Below the pieces are notes generated by a model. It had not been told where the DNA came from. It searched no databases and saw only the letters and a program-made list of their open reading frames with translations. The position numbers and the translations under genes are program-made. From positions 962,576 to 1,026,575 of the forward strand of contig OX639991.1 of NCBI GenBank assembly GCA_951828585.1: a DNA stretch of 64,000 nucleotides, read 5' to 3'. Positions within the stretch are counted from its first letter, which is position 1, and the number at the start of each line of letters is the position of its first letter. Below are positions 15,689 to 24,477 of the stretch, one piece after another. Origin of the DNA: Longimicrobiales bacterium. GTDB taxonomy: Bacteria > Gemmatimonadota > Gemmatimonadetes > Longimicrobiales > Gaopeijiaceae.

Positions 15689-18229
15689 GTGAGATACTCA
15701 TCCGTCGGCGTCACCGCCTCCCTGGCACCCCGCGTCAGTAGTTCCCCCTCGCGCGGAGTGATCCACGGCCTGCTCGCGGCCACCCTTTTCTCCCTCATCC
15801 CCGAATCCGGGGCGGGGCAATGGCGCAACCGCTACCCCCACGTCCAGGGATACGGGCATCACGTCTACCTGGAGGGGTACGAGCTGCCGGTGCTCACGAA
15901 CGGACCGATCGACCCGGCACCGTCGCCGGACGGGCACCACATCGCCTTTTCTGCGCGCGGCTGGATCTGGGTCATGGACCTCGAGTCCCGCACGGCCCGG
16001 CAACTGACCCACAGCCGCGATCTGGATTCCCGCCCGGCGTGGCATCCTTCCGGCAACCGCCTCGCCTTCGTGCGCGACAACGACCGCGACACGCGAATCG
16101 TCGTCGTCGGTGCCGATTCCGGCGAGGAGCTGCGCACCATCGACTCGCCCGCGCTCGATCTGGATCCCGCCTACTCGCCGGACGGCGGCACCCTGTACTA
16201 CGTCTCCGGCAAGGCGGGCACGCTTGACATCTGGGCACTGGATCTGGCGTCCGGAGAAGAGGTGGCGGTCACTTCCGAGCCGGGTATCGAGATGCGGCCG
16301 CAGCCGATTCCCGGCAGCGAGGATGTGATGTTGCTCGCCAAGAGAGGCGGCGACCGGGTCGAGTTGCGGTCGCGCGGTGGAGGCGAACCGCGGGTGCTCG
16401 TTTCGGGGAACATCCTGTCCATGGCCAGACCGGCGGTCAGTCCCGGCGGGGCGGATTTCGTCCTGGGCCACCCCACCCAGGACGGATGGGATCTGCGCGT
16501 CCACAGCGTGCAGGAGCCCGGCGCTTCTGTACTGCTCACCGGGGGCGGGCTGCCCCTCACCCCGGCGTGGAGCGCCGACGGCCGCTGGGTCTATTTCTCC
16601 GAGGCGGACGACCGCGAAGTCATGCATCCGCGGCGGGTGGCCGCGGCCGGCGGGCCGGTCGAGGATGTCGAAGTCGCGGTCTGGCAATGGCGGGACGGGA
16701 CGGCCCGTCTGCGGATACGCACCCGCATGATTCCTCGAACTGGAGTCCATCCGGTACTTCGCTCCGCCCCGGAAACACATGCCCCGGCTCGACTGAGCGT
16801 CGTGGACGCAACCGGGCATCCGGCCATTCCCGACCACGGCGCGTCCCACTTCGACGGCACCAACGGCCGCGTTTTCTTCTACAGCCCCGGGATGATCGAG
16901 GTGACCGTCCCCGCGGGCGAAGTCACGGTCTCCGCCGTTCAGGGCCTGGCCACGCCCGAGTCGACCCTCACCGTCACCGCCGCGGCCGGCGCGGTCACCG
17001 AAGTCGAGGTCCCCCTGACCCCCGTCTGGGAAGCACGCGCAGAGGGCTGGGCCTCCGGCGACCATCACTTCCACCTCAACTACGGCGGCCAGTACGACCT
17101 CGACCCCACGGACATGGTCCCGAAGATGGCCGGAGAAGCCCTCGACATGGCCACCCCCTTGCTGGCCAACCTCCACAACCGGTACGAGGACCAGCACTTC
17201 TGGGGGTGGGAGAAGTCGGACGCGTCTCCGTTCATTCGTTTCGGGCAGGAGATCCGGTCGCACTTCCTGGGCCACATCGGGCTGATCGAGATTCCCGAGC
17301 TGCACTGGCCGTGGGTGTGGGGTCCCGGCTACGAGGTGTACGGCAGTGACGACCGGACCAACGCGGAGGTACTGGAGTACGCGCATGGCCATGGCGGGAT
17401 GGGATACTACGTGCATCCCGTATCGGTGCCCGATCCATTCTCCATGACTGGACGCGCCAGGGTGCCCGTGGAACTGGTGGCCGACGCGGTGCTGGGCGAT
17501 GTGGACCTGCTCGAGATCGTGTGTCTGTGGAGCAGCTTCGAGGGGACGGCGGCGCTGTGGCACCGTCTGCTCAACCTCGGCGTGACGATCGCCCCGTCGG
17601 CGGGCACCGATGTGATGCTGAACCTGTACCGCACCATGGCCGTGGGGACGACCCGGGTCTACGCGTACACCGGCCGGGAGCTCAACTGGCCCGTGTATCT
17701 CAACGCACTGCGTGAAGGCCGCTCATTCGTGACCAACGGACCGTTCCTCGACTTCCGGGTGGGCGGCGCGCGACCCGGTGAAGTCGTGGGCGCGGGTCCG
17801 GTCCAGTGGTCGCTCGACCACGGCACGGCCACGTCGGTCGACACGGTTGAGATCCTCGTCAACGGGCGCGTGGTCGCGTCCCGGCCAGGCATTGAATCGC
17901 CCGGCCGGCGGACGTACACCGGCGACCTCGAGCTCCCCGCCGGGGGCTGGGTTGCCGCCCGGGCCCGAGGCGGCGAGACCCGGTGGCCGTCGATGGATAC
18001 CGAACCGTTTGCGCACACCGCCCCGGTGTGGATCGGTGAGCGGGGCAGCGTCGATCCCGTGGCGCAACGGGAAGCGGCAGGGGAGTTGTTGGAGGTCCTG
18101 ATCGTCGCGCGGGGCCGGTTGCGCGTGGGGTACGCGGGCACCGGCATTCCGCGTCTGGAAGCGCGTTTCGACGAGGCTGTTGCCCGGCTGGAGGCACTTT
18201 CGGTCCCGGGTCAGGGGCGCGCGCGCTGA
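15689..18229 (+). CDS. WD40-like propeller fused to CehA/McbA-type metallohydrolase
   Basis: This 846-residue protein is read from a GTG with AGGAG at 15676-15680; the 85 upstream codons in frame lack coding character. A signal peptide-like segment ends ESGAGQ. TolB/WD40-like repeats (PAPSPDG, PAWHPSG, PAYSPDG, PAWSADG) span about residues 70-330. A carboxypeptidase-regulatory-like stretch lies near 400. A PHP-type CehA/McbA hydrolase starts with SGDHHFHLNYGG near 456, followed by LLANLHNRYE and a late IAPSAGTD. CehA relatives hydrolyse carbamate or phosphoester bonds, but the substrate here is unknown. The fusion would place a ligand-binding propeller beside a periplasmic hydrolase. Confidence 0.85.
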   Translation: MRYSSVGVTASLAPRVSSSPSRGVIHGLLAATLFSLIPESGAGQWRNRYPHVQGYGHHVYLEGYELPVLTNGPIDPAPSPDGHHIAFSARGWIWVMDLESRTARQLTHSRDLDSRPAWHPSGNRLAFVRDNDRDTRIVVVGADSGEELRTIDSPALDLDPAYSPDGGTLYYVSGKAGTLDIWALDLASGEEVAVTSEPGIEMRPQPIPGSEDVMLLAKRGGDRVELRSRGGGEPRVLVSGNILSMARPAVSPGGADFVLGHPTQDGWDLRVHSVQEPGASVLLTGGGLPLTPAWSADGRWVYFSEADDREVMHPRRVAAAGGPVEDVEVAVWQWRDGTARLRIRTRMIPRTGVHPVLRSAPETHAPARLSVVDATGHPAIPDHGASHFDGTNGRVFFYSPGMIEVTVPAGEVTVSAVQGLATPESTLTVTAAAGAVTEVEVPLTPVWEARAEGWASGDHHFHLNYGGQYDLDPTDMVPKMAGEALDMATPLLANLHNRYEDQHFWGWEKSDASPFIRFGQEIRSHFLGHIGLIEIPELHWPWVWGPGYEVYGSDDRTNAEVLEYAHGHGGMGYYVHPVSVPDPFSMTGRARVPVELVADAVLGDVDLLEIVCLWSSFEGTAALWHRLLNLGVTIAPSAGTDVMLNLYRTMAVGTTRVYAYTGRELNWPVYLNALREGRSFVTNGPFLDFRVGGARPGEVVGAGPVQWSLDHGTATSVDTVEILVNGRVVASRPGIESPGRRTYTGDLELPAGGWVAARARGGETRWPSMDTEPFAHTAPVWIGERGSVDPVAQREAAGELLEVLIVARGRLRVGYAGTGIPRLEARFDEAVARLEALSVPGQGRAR

Positions 18230-18313
18230 ACGGCCCCCGGCGTGGGCGATCCACGCCTGATCCGGCTTGACTAACTACTTGACCAACTCGATCAATCTGG
18301 CCAGAAAAGCTGG

Positions 18314-19468
18314 CTAGAACGTCACGAACGCCTGCACCCTGAGCGACCAGTCGGGGCCGGAATCAACACTCGCGGAGCTTCCTCCAGCAACGGTTCGAGA
18401 CGAGGAATAGATATCGAGATTCGTCGAAATCCCGGTCCTCCCGGTGGCGTACAGCATGAACCCGGGCGTCACGAGCAGTCCGCTCACATCGTCGTTGACC
18501 ACGATGTCGCCTTCAAAGAGGCTGTCCCCGGTCTGCGTGCCCGCCCAACTCACGCGGAGCAACGGCTCGATGGCCTCGAAACTGCCTCCTCCGGAAAGTG
18601 GAACGTACCACAGCCCCATGGCCTGAAACGCCGTAAAGCCCACGTTGTCGGTGTGTTCCAGCGCCGCCGCCTCAGCCTTCCAGTTGCGTCCCCTGGTCCC
18701 GCTGACCAGCAGATGGGGACCATCGCGCCAACCGCCCAATTCGAACTCCAACCCGTAGGCGGGCACCCATTTCGTGTCGCCGTCCCGGTCCACGGTCTCG
18801 TCCATGACGCCGTATGCGTGGAAGCGGCTGTTCGAATCCGTGTTCAAGGTCAGCCTGGCGGAGGTGGACTTGGCAGAGTTCTTGTCCTTCGCGTTGATCC
18901 CCTCGCCGTTGGTCACCGTCACGCGGAGGCTGGCGCTCTCGGAGAACCGGCCGTTGAGCAGGATGCCGGGTTCGTAGCCGTCCAGACCGAGGCCCCCCGT
19001 GAGGCGGCCGAAAGAGCAGACGTTGCCGACTCCGGGACAGGCATCCACGCCCGGCACACGCCCGTCGCGCTCGATCAGCGGCAGGTCGAAGTTGGCCGCC
19101 AGCCAGAAGGTCGAGATCGCACGCTTGAACTGCCCCAGCTGGATCTGGAAGTCCTCCGACGGGTTCAGGGCGAGATAGGCCTCCAGCACCTTGTCGCCAT
19201 TGATGTCGTACTGGGCGCGCGCCGAGACGAAGTCGTTGAGCCGGCCGTCGATCGTGACCCAGGCGCGGCGGATGAAGAACGACGAAGGCGTCTCGTCGGA
19301 GCCGGAAGCCTCGAACTGCGCTTGAACGCGCGCGCCCAGGGTGACCGTGGAGCCGCCCCGAGCGCGGAATTCCTGGGCGGAGAGGGACGTAGCGCCGTGC
19401 GCGGCCACGATAAACGCGATGACCGGAGCCCACCCCGGTTTCGACAGAGCACGGATCCATGGTTTCAT
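18314..19468 (-). CDS. OprP/OprO-type phosphate-selective porin-like protein
   Basis: This 384-residue protein starts at the ATG at 19468, with AGGAG about ten bases upstream. The signal peptide ends SLSAQ. It shows the layout of the OprP/OprO porin family: GGSTVTLGARVQAQFEASG at the first strand, FFIRRAWVTIDGRLNDFVSARAQYDINGD, LGQFKRAISTFW, then alternating beta strands to the terminal aromatic residue (WSLRVQAFVTF). A C-terminal phenylalanine fits outer-membrane insertion by the Bam complex. Whether it carries phosphate or another anion cannot be told. It is divergently transcribed from the nuclease/phosphatase lipoprotein across a 94-base gap that must hold both promoters. Confidence 0.85.
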   Translation of the reverse strand: MKPWIRALSKPGWAPVIAFIVAAHGATSLSAQEFRARGGSTVTLGARVQAQFEASGSDETPSSFFIRRAWVTIDGRLNDFVSARAQYDINGDKVLEAYLALNPSEDFQIQLGQFKRAISTFWLAANFDLPLIERDGRVPGVDACPGVGNVCSFGRLTGGLGLDGYEPGILLNGRFSESASLRVTVTNGEGINAKDKNSAKSTSARLTLNTDSNSRFHAYGVMDETVDRDGDTKWVPAYGLEFELGGWRDGPHLLVSGTRGRNWKAEAAALEHTDNVGFTAFQAMGLWYVPLSGGGSFEAIEPLLRVSWAGTQTGDSLFEGDIVVNDDVSGLLVTPGFMLYATGRTGISTNLDIYSSSRTVAGGSSASVDSGPDWSLRVQAFVTF

Positions 19469-19562
19469 TTGCAGGGACTCCTGTTCCGGTTGTTGCCTGT
19501 CAATCCGCGAGACATCAGATTCCCGTGAGGCAGTCGACGCCCGCTGAAGAAAGATACTACGA

Positions 19563-20558
19563 ATGATCGCGCCGCATCGCACGACCCGCTGGCGAATACT
19601 GCCCTTGTGGGCAATCCCCATGTTCATCATGGCTTGCGGCGGCGGGACAACCCCCGTGGATCCCGATCCGGACCCCGATCCCGATCCCGATTCGCTGCCG
19701 GAACCCATCGCGATCCCCGCCCAGGGGACCGCCTCCACGCTGGATGTGGTCACCTGGAACCTGCTGTACTTCGGATCCCCCAACGCCGGGCCAAGCGACG
19801 AGAAGCTGCAGATGGCGCGCATTCGGGACGTGATCAAGGGGACCGATGCGGATCTCTGGAGCGTGCAGGAGGTGACGAGCAACGAAACATTCGACCAGCT
19901 GCTCTCCCACCTTCCGGGGTACGCGGGACTGCTGTCCAACGACTCCAGCGTCACGCACGGATCCGACTTCTACACCGGTGGCGAACAGAAGGTCGGGATC
20001 ATCTACAAGAGCGCGATCGTGTCGGTGACCAGTGCGCAGCTCGTCCTGACCGAACTCAACAGCGCCTTCGCGGGACGGCCGCCCCTGGAAGTGCGCCTTC
20101 GGCTGACGCAGGGCGGGAACACGCGCGACGCCGTGGTCCTTTCTCTACACGCGAAGGCAAGCGACGACACCGCCTCGTACAACAAGCGGGCCGCGGCCGC
20201 CATCGGCCTGAAGGCATACGTCGATTCGGAGCTGGCCGACGATCTGGTCCTGATTCCGGGCGACTGGAACGACGATGTGGACGAGTCGATCACCGAGGGG
20301 CGGGACACGCCCTACCGCATGTTCGTGGACGACACATCCGCCTGGGTCTTCCCGACCGGAGAGTTGAGCGCCGAGGGGGCTACGTCGCATCTGCGGTTCA
20401 ACGACGTGATCGACCACATCCTGGGCTCGAACGAGGCGATGGCGAACTACGAGGCCGAATCGGCGCTTGCCTACAGGGTGGACGAGTACATCATCGACTA
20501 CCTGGAAACGGTCAGCGACCACATCCCGGTACTGGTGCGCTTTGCGCCGCCCGGGTAA
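19563..20558 (+). CDS. endonuclease/exonuclease/phosphatase-family lipoprotein
   Basis: This 331-residue protein has a lipobox FIMAC (Cys25), followed by an Asp-Pro repeat tract (about residues 33-43, encoded by GATCCC-like hexamers). The EEP fold shows WNLLYF (65-70), SVQEVTS, LHAKAS, IPGDWNDD (near 232) and the closing SDHIPVLVRF (near 318). These are the metal-binding and catalytic signatures of the DNase I-like phosphoesterase family. As a surface or periplasmic lipoprotein it could scavenge phosphate from nucleic acid or organophosphates. The divergent OprP-like porin next to it supports, but does not prove, a phosphate-acquisition role. Confidence 0.88.
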   Translation: MIAPHRTTRWRILPLWAIPMFIMACGGGTTPVDPDPDPDPDPDSLPEPIAIPAQGTASTLDVVTWNLLYFGSPNAGPSDEKLQMARIRDVIKGTDADLWSVQEVTSNETFDQLLSHLPGYAGLLSNDSSVTHGSDFYTGGEQKVGIIYKSAIVSVTSAQLVLTELNSAFAGRPPLEVRLRLTQGGNTRDAVVLSLHAKASDDTASYNKRAAAAIGLKAYVDSELADDLVLIPGDWNDDVDESITEGRDTPYRMFVDDTSAWVFPTGELSAEGATSHLRFNDVIDHILGSNEAMANYEAESALAYRVDEYIIDYLETVSDHIPVLVRFAPPG

Positions 20559-20574
20559 CGGCCCGCGGAACCGG

Positions 20575-21924
20575 TTACTCCTCCGGGGCGGTCCGCGCGT
20601 CGGGAACCAGCACCAACATCAGTATCGCGGCAACCGCCGCCATCGCCGCGCCGAAGACGAAGGGGGCGGCCGGGCCGAATCCCCGCCACGCGAAGAGTCC
20701 TTCCCAGAGCACCCCCGCGAGGAGCGACGCGGGCAGCGTGGCGAGCCCGATCGCGGCGGCGTAGCCACCGTAGGCGGTTCCGCGCCGGGCCGCCGGCACG
20801 AGGTCGGCGACCAGAGCCTTGGCCGCGCCCGCCACGAGGCCGTGATAGCAACCGTACATGAGGTAGAGGACGGTGACGTGCGCCACCGTATCGGCGAGTG
20901 CGAAGCCGAGGTAGATGAGCGCGTAGAGTCCCCACGCGGCCGCCACCACCCGCTTGCGGGGAATGCGGTCGGCGAGCGATCCGGCGGGTGTGGACACCAG
21001 CGTGTAGACCACGTTGAAGGCAAGGAGCAGCCAGAGGATGCCGACTACGGAGAGACCGCGCTCCTGGGCCCGAAGCACCAGGAAGGCGTCGGCCGAGTTG
21101 CCGAGTTCGAAGATCACGGAACAGCCAACGAAGGCCGCGAAACCCCGCCCGAGCCCGCGCAGGCGAAGACGGGGGCGGCCAGCGGAGGCCGACGATGCGG
21201 CGTTCCGTCCCGTGCTGCCATTGCTTCGCCCACCCCCCCCCACCCCCACATCGCGCGCACCGACCGCCAGCACCGCCACCCCCAGAAAAGCGGGCACCAA
21301 GCTCCACAGAACCAGGTTGCGGAACGTCTCCGCTTCGAGGAGCGCACCCCCGCCCTGCACCTGCCGCACCACCCAGATCGACACCGCGATGCCGATCACC
21401 GCCCCCGCGGTATCGGCCGCCCGGTGCAGCCCGAAGGCGAGTCCCCTGCGCTCCGCCGGCGTGGAATCGGCCAGCAACGCATCGCGGGGCGCCGTCCGCA
21501 CCCCCTTCCCCACCCGGTCCCCCCACCGAATCGCGGCCACCGCCCCCCAGCTGGACGCCACATAATAGAACGGCTTCGAGACCGCCGAGATCGCATACCC
21601 GGCCACAGCGGGCCATTTGCGCGTCCCGAGCCGGTCCGACAGCCACCCCGAATACAGCTTGAGGATGCTGGAGGTGGCTTCGGCGAATCCCTCGACCAAC
21701 CCGACCGCCCAGATTCGCACACCCAGCACATTCGAGAGAAAGAGGGGCAGAACGTTCAGGAGCATTTCGCTCGAGATGTCCGTGAAGAAGCTGGTGCCGC
21801 TGGTGGCCCACACGTTGCGATGGAGGCGGGGCCTGGGCGGGTCGGCGGACTGTGGCTCGGTGGGTGGCTTGCTCATTCGGGCCGGGTCGGGTCGGGCTCG
21901 GTGGTTGGCCCACGGATCGCTCAT
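20575..21924 (-). CDS. MFS transporter
   Basis: This protein has about 449 residues from the ATG at 21924; a TTG at 21960 or an ATG at 21876 are alternatives, and none has a strong ribosome binding site. Around twelve transmembrane helices are visible. The cytoplasmic loop 2-3 motif reads GWLSDRLGTRKWP, and RWGDRVGKGVRTAPRDALLA is characteristic of the MFS branch with RGKG/R-rich loops. A central loop carries a Gly/Asn-rich insert (GVGGGGRSNGSTGR) encoded by a nine-base G run and a copy of a dispersed repeat, so it may vary between strains. The substrate is unknown. It converges with the EEP lipoprotein gene 16 bases away. Confidence 0.88.
   Translation of the reverse strand: MSDPWANHRARPDPARMSKPPTEPQSADPPRPRLHRNVWATSGTSFFTDISSEMLLNVLPLFLSNVLGVRIWAVGLVEGFAEATSSILKLYSGWLSDRLGTRKWPAVAGYAISAVSKPFYYVASSWGAVAAIRWGDRVGKGVRTAPRDALLADSTPAERRGLAFGLHRAADTAGAVIGIAVSIWVVRQVQGGGALLEAETFRNLVLWSLVPAFLGVAVLAVGARDVGVGGGGRSNGSTGRNAASSASAGRPRLRLRGLGRGFAAFVGCSVIFELGNSADAFLVLRAQERGLSVVGILWLLLAFNVVYTLVSTPAGSLADRIPRKRVVAAAWGLYALIYLGFALADTVAHVTVLYLMYGCYHGLVAGAAKALVADLVPAARRGTAYGGYAAAIGLATLPASLLAGVLWEGLFAWRGFGPAAPFVFGAAMAAVAAILMLVLVPDARTAPEE
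21217..21231. repeat. dispersed repeat copy within MFS gene
   Basis: GCCATTGCTTCGCCC occurs here and twice in lutA (28682-28696, 28722-28736). The similarity extends about eleven bases leftward (21206-21231 against 28711-28736). It is read in different frames in the two genes. Confidence 0.65.
21233..21241. repeat. nine-base C homopolymer inside MFS gene
   Basis: An uninterrupted C9 run (G9 on the coding strand) encodes part of the glycine loop of the MFS transporter. Homopolymers of this length are slippage-prone; a one-base change would truncate the transporter. Confidence 0.7.
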
Positions 21925-22270
21925 GATAATCCGACCGGACAGTGTTTTCCAACCCGACAAGCATGAACGAGCCGGTGGGTGGGGCCGAGGGAACGGCGGG
22001 GCGGATCACGCCGCTGGGTTCAGCGCCCTGCGGGCCCGCTGGACTTCCTGGGCGGCCTCGAGGCTGGCCACGGCGTGCGCTGCGGCGTCAAGCTGTTCGA
22101 AGGTGGACGGCGAAGAGGCAGGCACTTCTCATTGGACAACGCTAAGTGTTGCCGAACGCGCCGACGGAAGTTAGACTGGGAAACGCCTCCTGGAGGGAAA
22201 CGCCTCCTGGAGGGAAACGCCTCCTGGAGGGAAACGCGCTTGCTACATTTTCTTCCCGAGGAGGAGTCCG
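21925..22270. other. intergenic region between MFS transporter and secreted protein
   Basis: About 345 bases separate the MFS start from the next gene. The region contains a 17-base tandem repeat (listed separately) just upstream of the small secreted protein. No supported gene or clear sigma-70 promoter was seen in the rest. Confidence 0.5.
22178..22237. repeat. 17-base tandem repeat, 3.5 copies
   Basis: Three exact copies of GGGAAACGCCTCCTGGA start at 22178, 22195 and 22212, followed by a partial copy to 22237. Each junction contains CCTCC-T-GGAGG, a small inverted repeat. The array ends 33 bases before the ATG of the secreted protein, so it is probably within its leader or promoter region. 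Confidence 0.92.
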
Positions 22271-22678
22271 ATGCTAACTCGCAAACCGAACCCCAACACC
22301 CGTAACCGGTCCGCATCATTGTGGTCGAAGTCCACCGCAACGTGGGCCGCCCTGTGCCTCGCCTTTGCGCTGAGTCCCTCGTCCGCAGCTGCGATGGATC
22401 TCCTCTACCATGGCCCCGAAGCCGAGCTCGTGGAAGCTCGTGGCCACCTTCTGGCGCCGGGACCGGCGGCAACCTCCGAGCCGGTGGTCGTGGCAACCCC
22501 AACCGTCGGAGCTGGTCTGGCGCAGTCGCATTGTGCACCGATAATATCGTCGGGGCCCAATGATCCCCCAGCGATTGGATACCTCGTCAGCGAGGAGTGG
22601 GATGCTGCTCGTGGTGTGTGGGTTGGGACATACCTGACTTCGAGCCTGCAGTGGGTCGAAAAAGATTGTCGCTCCTAG
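22271..22678 (+). CDS. hypothetical secreted protein
   Basis: This 135-residue protein has a strong ribosome binding site (GAGGAGGAG at about 22258-22266). Residues about 1-42 form a long signal peptide ending SSAAAMD, with a hydrophobic core around WAALCLAFALSP. The mature part is about 93 residues, with two cysteines (SHCAPI and the penultimate DCRS) that could form a disulfide. A C-terminal segment reads GYLVSEEWDAARGVWVGTYL. No family is recognised. The gene lies directly behind the 17-base tandem repeats and in front of a propeller lipoprotein, with which it may be co-transcribed (22-base gap). Confidence 0.65.
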   Translation: MLTRKPNPNTRNRSASLWSKSTATWAALCLAFALSPSSAAAMDLLYHGPEAELVEARGHLLAPGPAATSEPVVVATPTVGAGLAQSHCAPIISSGPNDPPAIGYLVSEEWDAARGVWVGTYLTSSLQWVEKDCRS

Positions 22679-22700
22679 AGCGCCGAGTCGTGATCTCTAC

Positions 22701-23813
22701 GTGAAGCGGCGTGGTCGCTGCCCGCAAGTTGCGCGAGTTCTTCCGGTCTTGCACCGACCGGCGGCGACCGCGCTGGCAGCGCTTGCCGTAATGTCCTGCG
22801 GTGCCTGCGAGCGACATCCAACCCGCTCCGCTGCGGAGCCCGTGTTCTTTTCCGAAAGTGACTCCGCGTATGTGATGGGCAAGGTCGAGGCCCGTTTGGG
22901 TGGCTTCGGCGACGACCGGGTCGCGTTCGGGTCGATACTCGATGTCGAGAAGATCCCATCAGGCTGGGCGGTTCTCGACGGGTTGAACCGACACATCGTG
23001 TTTGTGGACGGCGGCCTGAACTCGCCACGTATCGTCGGAGGGCCCGGCGAGGGACCAGGCGAATTCCAGGCGCCCTGGCATCTGGCGATGGTCGGCGATA
23101 CGATCGCGGTTTTCGAAAAGGGAAGTGGGGGACAAGTTTCATACCTGGCGCCTCAAGGTGGTTTCCTCTGGAGATCCGGCCACGTGGGGCACCCTGTGAG
23201 GTCAATCGCCATACACCCGGAATTCGGCAGGTTCTTCCCGATTCTCTCGACAGATTACTACCTGGTTCGCGCTACCGGGGATGTGGGTCCGCAACAGATC
23301 GCTCGCGTACCAGCGGCATTTGTCCCCGAGATCAAGGGATCCGCTGGCATAGCGGGCATGACCCCCAATTTGGTGGCCGTCGCGGACGATGGCACGGCTC
23401 ACGTCCTTGACGGAGAACACCTGGCGCTCGTCAGCTACGATGCCGGCTACGATACGGGCGGGCGGATCGCGTTTCTCCCGAGAGAAATGCGAGATCAGCA
23501 GCTGAAAGGAATGGCTGAAGCCGCAACTTCCTTTGGACCGGGGGTATCGTTGGTTCAAGGGGTAACCATGCTGGATCCCCTCGAAGACGGGCGGCTCTTC
23601 ATGCGAGTGGCGTACGGTGACAGCCAGGGATACGTCCTGGATCCGGGGTCCCTGGCGGCAACCCCGATCGTGGTCGACTCCGGCCACTGGTCGCAGGTAC
23701 TGGTGTACTTCGACGGCAAGCACCTGGTCCTGGGTGGCGGGCTTACTCCTGAACTTGTGCTGGCCACGGTCGAACTCGTGCCGCGCCCAACGGCCGGAGG
23801 AGACGCCCGGTAG
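22701..23813 (+). CDS. six-bladed beta-propeller protein (GPGEF family)
   Basis: This protein has 370 residues from a GTG at 22701. The N-terminal hydrophobic segment contains VMSCGAC, a probable lipobox, so it is likely an exported lipoprotein. The propeller landmark GGPGEGPGEFQAPWHLAMVG lies near residues 113-132, followed by repeating strands (DTIAVFEKG, VAVADDGTAHVLDG, DGRLFMRVAYGDS). This is one of at least five members in the window and the most divergent: its first blade lacks the usual DSAGIR segment. Such proteins resemble NHL-like folds with unknown ligands. Its operon partner may be the preceding secreted protein. Confidence 0.75.
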   Translation: MKRRGRCPQVARVLPVLHRPAATALAALAVMSCGACERHPTRSAAEPVFFSESDSAYVMGKVEARLGGFGDDRVAFGSILDVEKIPSGWAVLDGLNRHIVFVDGGLNSPRIVGGPGEGPGEFQAPWHLAMVGDTIAVFEKGSGGQVSYLAPQGGFLWRSGHVGHPVRSIAIHPEFGRFFPILSTDYYLVRATGDVGPQQIARVPAAFVPEIKGSAGIAGMTPNLVAVADDGTAHVLDGEHLALVSYDAGYDTGGRIAFLPREMRDQQLKGMAEAATSFGPGVSLVQGVTMLDPLEDGRLFMRVAYGDSQGYVLDPGSLAATPIVVDSGHWSQVLVYFDGKHLVLGGGLTPELVLATVELVPRPTAGGDAR

Positions 23814-23990
23814 CCACGTGGCGCCACAGCAGCGGCTCCAGGTCTCGCCAAGCAAGCAGATCCCGGATTTGCGGGGCGAACCCTGAAACGCCGGTCGAGC
23901 AATGTAGAGAGAGACTGGACCCACATGAGCGCCGGCCCCAGATTCCCGGGCGGAGACACCAGTCACCCCCGCGCAAGGGCCGGATCGACC

Positions 23991-24443
23991 ATGCGACACA
24001 TTTGCGCCACCGCCCTGGCAATCTCGACACTGATCGGTTCGGCCTGCGCCGGAGGCAGCGGCGGCGCGCCCGTGGCCGAAGAGCTGACGCCCAATGCGGA
24101 CGGTGTGATCACCACCTCGAGCGGGCTCAAGTACAAGGTCCTGCGAGAGGGCACCGGTCGGAGGCCCCTCATCGGGGACCGGGTTCTGGTGCACTACAGT
24201 TGCTCGCTGACGGACGGCACGGTCGTCGATTCCACCTACAAGCGCGGCGAACCCGAGGTGCTCGTCATCCGGGAACTGGTCCGCGGCTTCCAGGAAGCGC
24301 TACAGTTGATGAGGGTCGGCAGCCACATCCGCGTCGCCGTACCGGGCGATCTCGGATACGGCGAGCGCGGCGTCGAGGGGGTGGTGGGTCCCAACGAACC
24401 GCTTATCTTCGAGATCGAGCTGCAACGTATCGTGAGGCGGTGA
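23991..24443 (+). CDS. FKBP-type peptidyl-prolyl isomerase lipoprotein
   Basis: This protein has 150 residues from the ATG at 23991; the frame is open upstream, but this start begins the signal peptide (MRHICATALAISTLIGSAC, lipobox IGSAC). The FKBP domain covers about 40-150: SSGLKYKVLREGTGRRPLIGD, VHYSCSLTDGTVVDSTYKRG, and the end GERGVEGVVGPNEPLIFEIEL. Several active-site aromatics of canonical FKBPs are kept (Tyr, Phe) but the loop is short. As a periplasmic or membrane-anchored foldase it would assist folding of exported proteins. No operon partner is obvious. Confidence 0.88.
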   Translation: MRHICATALAISTLIGSACAGGSGGAPVAEELTPNADGVITTSSGLKYKVLREGTGRRPLIGDRVLVHYSCSLTDGTVVDSTYKRGEPEVLVIRELVRGFQEALQLMRVGSHIRVAVPGDLGYGERGVEGVVGPNEPLIFEIELQRIVRR

Positions 24444-24477
24444 CCCGACCTCCCTTCCGGTGCGCATGGCGGCCAGG

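Noticed and set aside
20498-22009. 503-codon minus-strand frame overlapping the MFS gene
   Set aside because: The MFS frame encodes twelve membrane helices and family motifs; the alternative frame does not.
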